A DNA stretch of 45,680 nucleotides from contig CATLCV010000014.1 of assembly GCA_949893755.1 (NCBI GenBank), forward strand, positions 1 through 45,680, read 5' to 3'. Below are positions 38,375-45,680 of this stretch, piece after piece (position 1 is the first letter of the stretch; every line of letters begins with the position of its first letter). The notes beneath the pieces are model-generated. The model saw only the letters and a program-made list of their open reading frames with translations, was not told the DNA's origin and made no database searches. The DNA comes from an uncultured Lachnospiraceae bacterium (GTDB lineage Bacteria > Bacillota > Clostridia > Lachnospirales > Lachnospiraceae). A program made the position numbers and the translations under genes.

Positions 38375-39871
38375 ATGAAACATTTCCAGAACAAGAGAAA
38401 CCCCGTACTCCCATTAGAATACCATGTACCGGACAGCGAAGCGCACGTGATGCCCGACGGAACACTCTATATCTACGGAAGCTTCGACGACCGGGAGGAT
38501 GTATTCTGCAGTGAAAAATACCACGTCGTATCTACACCGGACATGGAGCACTGGACGATCCATGATATCTCGTTTACCGGGCAGCAGGTTCCCTGGTACA
38601 ACGATCCGGACGCGCCGAAGTACCCCGGGATCGACTGGTCCAGACCTACGCCGTTTATCCGGAAAATGCTCGAGGCAGCGCAGGAAAACGGCGATGACAT
38701 GAAGGAAAAATTCGAAAAAGAAAGTGAACAGGAAAAGCCTGCGCTGCTGTTTGCGCCGGACTGCCTGGAACGAGACGGAAAATATTATCTCTATTTCTGC
38801 ATGCCCGATGACAGCGAGGGAGTGGCCGTTTCCGACCGTCCGGAGGGGCCATTTGCCAATCCGGTACAGCTTCCCTGCGGCGGGATCGACCCTGCCATAT
38901 TCATTGATGATGACGGACAGGCTTACTATTACTGGGGGCAGCTATTTTCCCATGGAGTGAAGCTGAACGCGGATATGGTATCGTTTGATCCGGAGGGGAT
39001 CCGGGATGATCTGGTCACGGAGGAGGAACATTTTTTCCATGAAGGATCCTCCATGAGAAAGATCGGAGACACCTATTATTATGTATACGCCGACATGGAG
39101 CGGGGGAAACCCACGTCCCTCGGCTATTCCACAGGCAAGTCACCGCTGGGACCGTTTACCTACCGGGGGATCATCATAGACAACGACGGCTGCGACCCCG
39201 CAAGCTGGAACAACCATGGTTCCATCGAATGCGTCAACGGACAGTGGTATGTATTTTACCACCGATGCAGCCGGGGCGCGCAGCAGCACCGGAGACTCTG
39301 CATTGAGCCGATCACGGTCAATCCGGACGGAACCATTGATGAGGTGAAAATGACCTCCCAGGGGGCCGGGGCTCCGTTTGCGCCGGGGGAAACGATTTAC
39401 GGATATCAGGCGTGCGGACTGAAAGGGACGGTATATATTGGGGCTGAGGATGCAGGCCGCGGGAAGAATGCTGTTTTACCGGGAACAGAATCGGCTTCCG
39501 GCAATATGAGATATGATGCGTGCCACGGAGAGCCGGCCGGAATTACACAGAGGGATCATGCGGCATCCAGTGCTGCCCGGATTCATGAATATCCTGAAAA
39601 ACTGACCCACATCTCACCGGGAGATGAAATGATTTTCCGCTATGTGAAAAATGATGCCCCGTGGTCCGGGATAGAATGTACCTGCGCCGGAAGCGGAAGA
39701 CTGCAGGTCCTGTTGGATGACGTACCGGCGGGAACCATCGGCATGACTGGAGAAGCGGGGAAAATCCAGACGGTATCTGCCGGAATCTTAGCATCGGCGG
39801 GAACGTGTGAATTGAAGCTGAAAGCGGAAGAAGCGGATGGATTGGAAATTATGGAGGTCATATTGAAGTAA
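38375..39871 (+). CDS. GH43-family glycoside hydrolase, copy A
   Basis: 498 residues with no signal peptide, so it acts in the cytoplasm on imported oligosaccharides. The five-bladed propeller core (about 1-340) includes DSEAHVMPDGTLYIYGSFD, LLFAPDCLERDGKYYLYFCM, GIDPAIFIDDDGQAYYYWGQ and HEGSSMRKIGDTYYYVYAD, which supply the acidic residues expected of GH43. The C-terminal part is a beta-sandwich-like module (about 400-498). Likely activity is on arabino- or xylo-oligosaccharides; the exact specificity cannot be read. It is about 65-70% alike, by eye, in its core to the minus-strand gene at 43725. Confidence 0.88.
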   Translation: MKHFQNKRNPVLPLEYHVPDSEAHVMPDGTLYIYGSFDDREDVFCSEKYHVVSTPDMEHWTIHDISFTGQQVPWYNDPDAPKYPGIDWSRPTPFIRKMLEAAQENGDDMKEKFEKESEQEKPALLFAPDCLERDGKYYLYFCMPDDSEGVAVSDRPEGPFANPVQLPCGGIDPAIFIDDDGQAYYYWGQLFSHGVKLNADMVSFDPEGIRDDLVTEEEHFFHEGSSMRKIGDTYYYVYADMERGKPTSLGYSTGKSPLGPFTYRGIIIDNDGCDPASWNNHGSIECVNGQWYVFYHRCSRGAQQHRRLCIEPITVNPDGTIDEVKMTSQGAGAPFAPGETIYGYQACGLKGTVYIGAEDAGRGKNAVLPGTESASGNMRYDACHGEPAGITQRDHAASSAARIHEYPEKLTHISPGDEMIFRYVKNDAPWSGIECTCAGSGRLQVLLDDVPAGTIGMTGEAGKIQTVSAGILASAGTCELKLKAEEADGLEIMEVILK

Positions 39872-39915
39872 TCCGGAAAGAGGGGGCCATTTCAGAAAAG
39901 ATTGAGATTGAATCA

Positions 39916-39959
39916 ACAGCCCAAAGTTGCTATACTATCAGCAGCAGGGCTGTTTTTTC
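39916..39959 (+). terminator. Terminator after GH43 copy A
   Basis: ACAGCCC and GGGCTGT arms followed by TTTTTTCT. Confidence 0.75.
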
Positions 39960-40017
39960 TATGGAACAGGCAGTCCCTTTGCCACGCAGACTGGTTACAA
40001 CAGAGAGGTGAAATACA

Positions 40018-41166
40018 ATGAATAAAAAAGATTGGATCGGCTTTTCCCTGCTTGAAATATCATACTGGTGCTTCCACGCATCATTCATCGGCTTTCTGAT
40101 GTCGTATCTGTTGACAAAGGGGATCACGAATACGATGATGAGTATATTTCTCGCGTCGTATCTGCTGACGTCGCTGCTGGGATCTGTGATCTGGGGAATC
40201 GTGTGCGACCGTTTCCAGACGAACCGCAGGGTGTCGATCGCCTGCTTCCTGACCGCAGGTTTGGTCATGTACGCGATCTTTTTTTCAGAAGGAAATATTG
40301 TGCTGCTCGGGCTGCTGTATCCGATCCTTGGATTCGTGGCGCTGCCCCATGCGGTCAATATTGATTCCTGGCTTTTGCTTGTCTGTAAAAATGACCTTTC
40401 CATTTATGGGAAGATCCGCTGCACCCCTTCGATCCTGTATGCAGTCACGTCCGTTGTGCTCGGCAGGCTGATCGCGGCCCACGGCTATTCCCTGATGCTG
40501 GTATTCGGAACCTGCTTCCTGCTGACCGGCATTGGTGCGGCCATGATGCTTCCTGAAGGCGAAAAGGTGATACAGGCTCAAGCAAAAAATGATTTTGAAA
40601 AGGGTTCCGTAAAGCAGGTTTTTCACAGTGCGTCGTACCGCTACCTGATCGTCCTGCTGTTTCTGATCGGGCTGGCGATCGCGCCCATGAACCATTTGAA
40701 GACCGCCATTTTGGAAAATGTGGGCGGAACTGTTTCCGATATAGGGATAGACGGATTCATTTCCGCGATCACGCAGGTGCCTTTTATCGCATGCGCGGAT
40801 AAGATCGAAAAGCTGCCGCTCCGTGTCCGTTATCTGTTTGTTACGGGGCTGCCGCTTGCCGCTTATCTGCTGGCCTTTTGCGCGGTATCGCCGGTTATGG
40901 TTTTTGCGGGCTCCGGTCTGATCAATTCCGGAATCGGGATTTTGCTCCCCACGATGCGCAGCGTCACGGAAACGAGTGTTTCGCCGGCTTTCCGCAATCT
41001 GGGGCATAACATTGCGGATACGGTCTTCAACAGCGTAACCGGAATGCTCAGCCTGATATGTTCAGGGATCGTGATCGGGCTGTTCGGTGTGAAAAGTATG
41101 CTGGGAATCTGCATTGGGATTATTTTTATAGCGGTGATCCTGGCGGCGGTAAATGTAAAGAGCTGA
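40018..41166 (+). CDS. Major facilitator superfamily transporter
   Basis: 382 residues with about 11-12 membrane helices. The loop between helices 2 and 3 reads GSVIWGIVCDRFQTNRRVSI, the G..(D)(R)..RR signature of MFS carriers. A central cytoplasmic loop follows helix 6. AGAGAGGTG precedes ATG 40018. It follows a GH43 gene and is convergent with a LysR gene whose stop lies immediately next to it. A sugar or oligosaccharide substrate is plausible from context but not shown by sequence. Confidence 0.82.
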   Translation: MNKKDWIGFSLLEISYWCFHASFIGFLMSYLLTKGITNTMMSIFLASYLLTSLLGSVIWGIVCDRFQTNRRVSIACFLTAGLVMYAIFFSEGNIVLLGLLYPILGFVALPHAVNIDSWLLLVCKNDLSIYGKIRCTPSILYAVTSVVLGRLIAAHGYSLMLVFGTCFLLTGIGAAMMLPEGEKVIQAQAKNDFEKGSVKQVFHSASYRYLIVLLFLIGLAIAPMNHLKTAILENVGGTVSDIGIDGFISAITQVPFIACADKIEKLPLRVRYLFVTGLPLAAYLLAFCAVSPVMVFAGSGLINSGIGILLPTMRSVTETSVSPAFRNLGHNIADTVFNSVTGMLSLICSGIVIGLFGVKSMLGICIGIIFIAVILAAVNVKS

Positions 41167-42033
41167 TCATCGATACTGCAGATAATCCAGGAACCGCCTG
41201 ACCGCAAGGGAAGCATTTTTCCGGCTCCGCAGGGCGATGCCGATCTTTCTGTAAGCAGGAACGTCCAATTCCTTTGCGACGATCCGATAAGGAACCCGCT
41301 TCAGGATCAGCTCCGGCAAAATGCTGATCCCAAGCCCGCTTTCCACCATGGACATGATCGCGTAATCATCCCATGTCGTAAAATGGATTTCCGGCGTCAG
41401 ATCACAGCGCTCAAATATTTCTGAAACCTCTGCTTTTGCTCCTTTTTCCAGAAGCAGAAAGGGTTCATTGCACAGGGCTGCCACCGGAATCTTTTCAAGG
41501 CGCGCCAGGGAATGGTTTTCCGGAAGAATCGCAAGAAGCCTGTCCTGCTCCAAAAAATGGGTCTCTAATTCGGGGCGGGCAGGCAGGCGCAGGAAACCGC
41601 AGTCCACACGTCCGCTTAAGATCCATTCTTCAATCTCCGTATAATCGCCGAGCAGCAATTCATAGTCAATGCCCGGATAGTCCTTCTGAAATCTTCGGAT
41701 CATGTTCGGAAGCCAGTGCGTCGCCACGCTTGAAAATGTGCCGATGCGGATGAGCCCCGACTGCAGCCCGTTCAGTTCGTCTACCTCCATCTGCAGCTTT
41801 TCGTATTCCATGCAGACATTTTTCGCAAAGGGGAGCAATTTCATTCCGTCGCTCGTCAGCTTTACGCCGGATTTTCCGCGTTCCAGTAAAACGACATTCC
41901 AGTCCTTTTCCAGGTCGCCGATCATACGGCTGATGCCGGACTGGGAATAATTCAGTATTTCGGCGGCTCTCGTAAAGCTGCCGTATTCTGCCGTTTTCAC
42001 AAATGCCCTGTATTTTTGAATATTCATATCCAT
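41167..42033 (-). CDS. LysR-family transcriptional regulator
   Basis: 288 residues. The N-terminal winged helix (1-60) reads YRAFVKTAEYGSFTRAAEIL with NYSQSGISRMIGDLE. The C-terminal periplasmic-binding-like effector domain (about 90-288) contains IRIGTFSSVATHWLPNMIRR and LPENHSLARL. It is divergent from the prolyl-tRNA editing gene, and the shared gap of 209 bases holds an ATGATAA/TTATCAT dyad. LysR proteins usually control the divergent gene with a small effector, here perhaps linked to proline. Confidence 0.92.
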   Translation of the reverse strand: MDMNIQKYRAFVKTAEYGSFTRAAEILNYSQSGISRMIGDLEKDWNVVLLERGKSGVKLTSDGMKLLPFAKNVCMEYEKLQMEVDELNGLQSGLIRIGTFSSVATHWLPNMIRRFQKDYPGIDYELLLGDYTEIEEWILSGRVDCGFLRLPARPELETHFLEQDRLLAILPENHSLARLEKIPVAALCNEPFLLLEKGAKAEVSEIFERCDLTPEIHFTTWDDYAIMSMVESGLGISILPELILKRVPYRIVAKELDVPAYRKIGIALRSRKNASLAVRRFLDYLQYR

Positions 42034-42163
42034 AATGTTCTCCCTTTAGTCAAAAGGCCTTATTTCCCTTGCTGGCTCATTTACCAAATCTTCAAAAAAT
42101 GATCTCAGCAATGAAAATGGACTTTTGGAGATGAATCATATATCTGATTTTGTCATGATTAAC

Positions 42164-42190
42164 ATGATAAATATTCGCTTTTGTTATCAT
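42164..42190. promoter_or_regulatory. Candidate LysR binding site
   Basis: ATGATAA (42164-42170) and TTATCAT (42184-42190) are inverted with a 13-base gap in the LysR/YbaK intergenic region. This dyad shape suits LysR operators. Confidence 0.45.
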
Positions 42191-42242
42191 AAAACAAATG
42201 GTAAGCTGAAAAGGAAAAAAAGTCAAGCAGGAGTGTGATAAA

Positions 42243-42785
42243 ATGATGTTTTATGTAAGTGAGATCCAGACCGAAGCACCCTCTCAATTTCAGACCGAGC
42301 TGCAAAAGCTTGTCTATGAGACATTGGGGAAGCTGCGGATTCCGTTTGAACGTGTCGATACGGAGGAAGCGATCACAATGGAAGACTGTGCTGCCATTGA
42401 TGAAAATTTAAAGATGCATATGGTGAAAACATTGTTTCTTTGTAACCGCCAGCGGACGCAGCATTACCTGTTTATTACAGTGGGAGATAAGCCGTTCTGC
42501 TCCAAAGCATTCAGCAGCGCGCTGGGAGTCGCCCGCGTTTCCTTCGCCCCCGCGGAAGAAATGGAAAGGATGCTCGGCACAAAAATCGGAGCGGCCACGG
42601 TTTTTAGCAGTCTTTTGGATGGAGAAAACAAGGTGCGGATCGTATTTGACAAAGAGGTACTTTCAGAGGAATGGTATGGGTGCAGCGACGGTACAACGAC
42701 AGGTTATATGAAATTGCGGACAGAAGACATTTTACGGAGATTTCTGCCGGATACCGGACATTTTGCAGAAGTGATCGAGGTGTGA
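42243..42785 (+). CDS. YbaK/ProX-type prolyl-tRNA editing protein
   Basis: 180 residues. The YbaK-domain fold is recognisable by HMVKTLFLCNRQRTQHYLFI and GDKPFCSKAFSSALGVARVSF, with the conserved Lys and the late GATVFSSLLD-like segment (GAATVFSSLL). Such free-standing editing domains remove mischarged alanine or cysteine from tRNA-Pro. ATG 42246 is an equally good start; GGAGTGTGA lies upstream. It is one base ahead of proB, so the pair is probably an operon, perhaps induced via the LysR protein. Confidence 0.88.
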   Translation: MMFYVSEIQTEAPSQFQTELQKLVYETLGKLRIPFERVDTEEAITMEDCAAIDENLKMHMVKTLFLCNRQRTQHYLFITVGDKPFCSKAFSSALGVARVSFAPAEEMERMLGTKIGAATVFSSLLDGENKVRIVFDKEVLSEEWYGCSDGTTTGYMKLRTEDILRRFLPDTGHFAEVIEV

Positions 42786-42786
42786 T

Positions 42787-43650
42787 ATGGGACTTTATAC
42801 GGTACATACGGCGCCGCGGGCTTACCATGGGGCGTCTGTAAGGGTGAGCAGCTCCCTTTATCAAAACAGGATTGTGGTAAAGGTGGGGACCTCCACCCTG
42901 ACAAATGAAATGGGAAAAAGCAACCTGCGTTCTTTTGACCGGCTTGCGTGTACGCTGGCTGATATTCAGAACATGGGGTACGAAGTGATCTTAGTATCTT
43001 CCGGCGCGATCGCGGTGGGGACAAATAAGCTGAACATGAAAGAACGCCCCGAGAGCATGCGCATGAAACAGGCAGCGGCGGCAGTCGGGCAATGCAGCAT
43101 CATGTATCTGTATGATAAGTTTTTCGGCGATTATGATAAGACGATCGCGCAGATCTTGTTAAACGCAGGCGATATGGAGCAGGAAGAAAAAAAGGAAAAT
43201 CTGATCAATACATTTAACACGCTGCTGGAAATGGAGATCATTCCGGTAGTCAACGAAAACGACTCGGTCAGCTATACAGAGATCGAATCCGAGGACAGAC
43301 TGTTCGGCGATAATGACGTGCTTTCCGCCGTCGTCGCTGTTCTGTGCAGGGCGAAAAGGCTGGTGATCCTGTCGGATATTGACGGCCTGTATGACGCGGA
43401 CCCGCGCCTGCACACCAACGCGAAGCTGATCAAAAGGATCGAGCGGATCGATGAAGCAGTCTATTCTCTTGCAGGCGGAGCCGGCTCCAGGCGAGGAACA
43501 GGCGGCATGAAAACCAAACTGCAGGCGGCCGGGCTGGCCACAGCACAGGGGATAGATACGATCATCACGAATGGGAAAAATCCGGAAGCGCTGTACGATA
43601 TTATAAAGGGCAGAGGAGCGGGGACACTGTTTGCGGGGAAGAGACTTTAA
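42787..43650 (+). CDS. proB: Glutamate 5-kinase
   Basis: 287 residues. It phosphorylates glutamate in the first step of proline synthesis. The amino-acid-kinase fold shows NRIVVKVGTSTLTNEMGKSN, VILVSSGAIAVG, IIPVVNENDSVS, LFGDNDVLSAVVA, ILSDIDGLYDADP and GTGGMKTKLQAA. The C-terminal PUA domain found in longer ProB proteins is absent. The first 25 residues before NRIVVKVG are unusual and a later start is possible, though none has a better ribosome site. proA is not in the window next to it. Confidence 0.94.
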   Translation: MGLYTVHTAPRAYHGASVRVSSSLYQNRIVVKVGTSTLTNEMGKSNLRSFDRLACTLADIQNMGYEVILVSSGAIAVGTNKLNMKERPESMRMKQAAAAVGQCSIMYLYDKFFGDYDKTIAQILLNAGDMEQEEKKENLINTFNTLLEMEIIPVVNENDSVSYTEIESEDRLFGDNDVLSAVVAVLCRAKRLVILSDIDGLYDADPRLHTNAKLIKRIERIDEAVYSLAGGAGSRRGTGGMKTKLQAAGLATAQGIDTIITNGKNPEALYDIIKGRGAGTLFAGKRL

Positions 43651-43656
43651 GAGATG

Positions 43657-43676
43657 TCCCCCGCGGCTGCGGGGGA
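43657..43676 (+). terminator. Terminator after proB
   Basis: TCCCCCGC-GGCT-GCGGGGGA followed by a short T-rich stretch. Confidence 0.7.
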
Positions 43677-43724
43677 TTTATGATTTTGGAGCAGGCTCTT
43701 CATACGCACTGGCTTTCATTTGGT

Positions 43725-45071
43725 TCAGGAAAGGGTAATACTTTCAATGAACAGATCCTCCGCGTCTTCAAACTGCAGTGTGAGTTCATAGCATCCCCCA
43801 TCTGCACGGATTTCTGCGTTCGTGCAGTCGTTGCCCGATACGAAGAGGCGGCCGGCCTCGCTTTCATCCAGCAGAATCCTGACAGTGCCTTTTCCCCGGG
43901 AAACGATAGAAGCGGAGGTAAATCCGTCTCTGCACATTACATAACGGAATACGGCAGAGGAACCATTTTTCCCTGCTTTCAGACATTCCGCCCCCGTGAC
44001 CCTATCACGATAGATATACGCGCCTCCATAAACCCCACAGGCCTGATATCCCATGATCGTTTCCCCGGCGCCAAAGGGTTCTCCCGGACCCTGGGAAGTC
44101 ATTTTGACTTCCGGAATTGTCCCGTCAGGCAGTATCTCAATCTTTTCCACGCAAAGGCGGCGGTAAAGCTGAGTGCCCCCGGAGCAGCGATGGTAAAATA
44201 CATACCACTGGTCTCCGAATTTTTCGATGGAACCATGGTTGTTCCAGCTTTCCGGATCGCATTCCTCGTTATTGATAATAACGCCTCTGTACTGAAACGG
44301 GCCAAAGGGAGATTTGCTTGTGGAATAGGCGAGAGAAGTCGGTTTTCCATAGGCGATGCTGGCGTAAACGTAATAATAAGTATTTCCGATCTTGCGCATG
44401 GAGGAACCCTCATGGAAATAATGCTCTTCTTCTGTAACAAGGTTATCTGTGATGGAGGATTCATCCAATGTCATCATGTCAGGCAGAAGCTTCGCCCCAT
44501 GGGAAAAGAGCTGACCCCAATAATAGTATGCCTGTCCGTCGTCATCAACAAAAACGGCGGGATCAATCCCGAAAGCCGGAAGCTGCTTCCAATTCCTAAA
44601 CGGCCCTTCCGGGCGGTCTGAAACAGCAACGCCCTCCGTATCATCGCTCATACAGAAATAAAGGTAATACCTGCCGTCCCTGCTGATGCAGTCTGGGGCG
44701 TACAAAAGCGGAGGCACTGGCTGTTCTTCCAGATTTTCAACCAGATCCCGTGCTGCCGTGTTGATCTCCAGCATCCTGCGGATGAAAGGTGTGGGGTTCG
44801 TCCAGTCAATTCCCGGCTGATGGGGGTAGGCGGGATTATTCCACCATTCGATGTCCTTTACGTTCAGGGACGGTTCGTAAACCGTCCAATGCTTCATATC
44901 TTCTGTGGATACGACGTGATATTCCTCCCGGCAGAATATATCATCCCTCCCGTCAAGGCTTCCATAGATGTACAGTTTCCCATCCGGCATTACATGTGCC
45001 TCGCCGTCCGGAATAAGAATATCCGTCGGCAGTATCGGATTATGTGTATTTTCATGTGTTCTTTCCATCAT
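43725..45071 (-). CDS. GH43-family glycoside hydrolase, copy B
   Basis: 448 residues. It shares the whole propeller core with copy A: DGEAHVMPDGKLYIYGSLDG, LLYAPDCISRDGRYYLYFCM, GIDPAVFVDDDGQAYYYWGQ, HEGSSMRKIGNTYYYVYAS and ESWNNHGSIE. It is 50 residues shorter because the C-terminal sandwich is more compact. There is no signal peptide. AAAGGAG precedes the start at 45071. It is followed upstream in the same operon direction by a GPH-type sugar symporter, so it likely hydrolyses the oligosaccharide that carrier imports. Confidence 0.88.
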   Translation of the reverse strand: MMERTHENTHNPILPTDILIPDGEAHVMPDGKLYIYGSLDGRDDIFCREEYHVVSTEDMKHWTVYEPSLNVKDIEWWNNPAYPHQPGIDWTNPTPFIRRMLEINTAARDLVENLEEQPVPPLLYAPDCISRDGRYYLYFCMSDDTEGVAVSDRPEGPFRNWKQLPAFGIDPAVFVDDDGQAYYYWGQLFSHGAKLLPDMMTLDESSITDNLVTEEEHYFHEGSSMRKIGNTYYYVYASIAYGKPTSLAYSTSKSPFGPFQYRGVIINNEECDPESWNNHGSIEKFGDQWYVFYHRCSGGTQLYRRLCVEKIEILPDGTIPEVKMTSQGPGEPFGAGETIMGYQACGVYGGAYIYRDRVTGAECLKAGKNGSSAVFRYVMCRDGFTSASIVSRGKGTVRILLDESEAGRLFVSGNDCTNAEIRADGGCYELTLQFEDAEDLFIESITLS

Positions 45072-45137
45072 AAAATTCTCCTTTCTTATTATCCTGTCTT
45101 TTTCCGGCTCGCTCTACACACCTCGGCTGCCGGACGG

Positions 45138-45680
45138 TCACTTTTTTGCCGCGCGCAGCATCTTGTTTTCCTGCTCCACTTTCAGAAAATATAAAACGAC
45201 AATGGATAATACAGGAATGATCGCGCTGAACAAGATGTAGGACCAATTGATCACAGCAACCGTTGACGTTGTTTGTGTGGCCGTCATACCATCATATCCT
45301 CCCCACTCGAGCAGAAATCCACAGAGAGCCGTTCCGATGCCTGTGCCGACTTTGATGCCGACAGAAGAACAGGAATAAATGGTTCCGGTCAGTCTGTAAC
45401 CGGTTTTCAGGTAATTGTATTCATCCGCTTCGGCAATCAATGCATTCAGAGCTCCCGTCTCAGGTGCGCCTCCTGCCCATTTCAGTGCGATTCCCAGCAG
45501 TACCAGTGCAAAGCTTCCAATGTAACCGCTGAAGATCAGTATAACTGCGCCTGCAATACCAACTGCATGACCCCACATAGATGCATTCCGCATTCCCAAT
45601 TTTTTGATAAGCTGCGGGACAAAAAGCAATACTACCATCTGTGTGAAGATCATTGCCATAGACAGAGAACCAAGCAGCGA
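45138..45680 (-). CDS. GPH-family sugar:cation symporter (partial)
   Basis: The last 181 residues of a membrane carrier; the N-terminal part lies beyond the window edge. About five membrane helices are visible. The segment GALNALIAEADEYNYLKTGY followed by RLTGTIYSCSS is the typical loop of glycoside-pentoside-hexuronide symporters (MelB/XynB group), as is KVGTGIGTALCGFLL. It lies directly upstream of GH43 copy B on the same strand. Together they form an oligosaccharide uptake and hydrolysis operon. Confidence 0.88.
   Translation of the reverse strand, partial: SLLGSLSMAMIFTQMVVLLFVPQLIKKLGMRNASMWGHAVGIAGAVILIFSGYIGSFALVLLGIALKWAGGAPETGALNALIAEADEYNYLKTGYRLTGTIYSCSSVGIKVGTGIGTALCGFLLEWGGYDGMTATQTTSTVAVINWSYILFSAIIPVLSIVVLYFLKVEQENKMLRAAKK

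Noticed and set aside
38201-38383. 60-codon minus-strand frame in the gap before GH43
   Set aside because: Runs through an inverted repeat and the GH43 ribosome site, has low-complexity Ser/Gly/Ala content and no start signal.
43680-44621. 313-codon plus-strand frame
   Set aside because: It is the complement of GH43 copy B. The minus strand carries all catalytic motifs and a ribosome site.
45052-45246. 64-codon minus-strand frame overlapping the GPH symporter end
   Set aside because: It is a shifted frame of the symporter C-terminus, with no independent ribosome site.

Overview
The window looks like part of a Clostridia (Lachnospiraceae-type Firmicutes) chromosome. Supporting signs are AGGAGG-type ribosome binding sites, Gram-positive lipoprotein and PTS genes, a TreR/TreP/TreC locus, a Bce-like two-component/ABC module, and moderate GC with sharply AT-richer islands. 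This assignment is inferred from gene content. No rRNA, tRNA or CRISPR array was seen.

Layout. 1-1.9 kb is a decayed accessory patch. It holds two non-overlapping pieces of a ToxN/AbiQ-like type III toxin, one still preceded by a promoter, a three-unit antitoxin RNA array and a terminator. It also holds a PTH2-type peptidyl-tRNA hydrolase whose 5' end abuts a 137-bp foldback element. 1.9-7.5 kb is a response regulator, an intramembrane-sensing-type kinase and an FtsX-family ABC exporter, split by a cloverleaf-like palindrome. 7.75-14.8 kb is a nucleoside uptake and salvage operon (BMP lipoprotein, ATPase, two permeases, GntR regulator, deoD and a deletion-broken deoB). 14.9-16.5 kb encodes an AAA-ATPase/PD-(D/E)XK protein, followed by gene debris. 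17.3-19.1 kb is an ECF-like sigma factor with two membrane partners. 19.1-23.5 kb is an AT-rich island: XRE regulator, ImmA/IrrE peptidase, Fic protein, an hsdM remnant, and a divergent XRE regulator facing two unknown small genes.

23.7-29.4 kb (minus strand) is the most interesting block. It is a five-gene operon matching the functionally uncharacterised STM4011-STM4015 families: two radical SAM proteins, an alkaline-phosphatase-superfamily hydrolase, an ATP-grasp protein and a leucine-rich-repeat protein, apparently from one promoter. Three of these genes carry in-frame tandem repeats of 30-48 nt. Similar repeats occur in the histidine kinase and the trehalose PTS permease, so insertion of short tandem repeats into linkers seems to be a general property of this genome.

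29.6-34.3 kb is trehalose uptake and hydrolysis (treR divergent from treP-treC, with three palindromic operators). 34.5-37.3 kb has a HAD phosphatase and then an unrecognised compact operon containing an AbrB-like protein. 37.5-38.1 kb is a Phd/VapC-type toxin-antitoxin pair. 38.4-45.7 kb contains two paralogous GH43 glycosidases on opposite strands, two sugar-type transporters (the second cut by the window edge), a LysR regulator, a prolyl-tRNA editing protein and glutamate 5-kinase.
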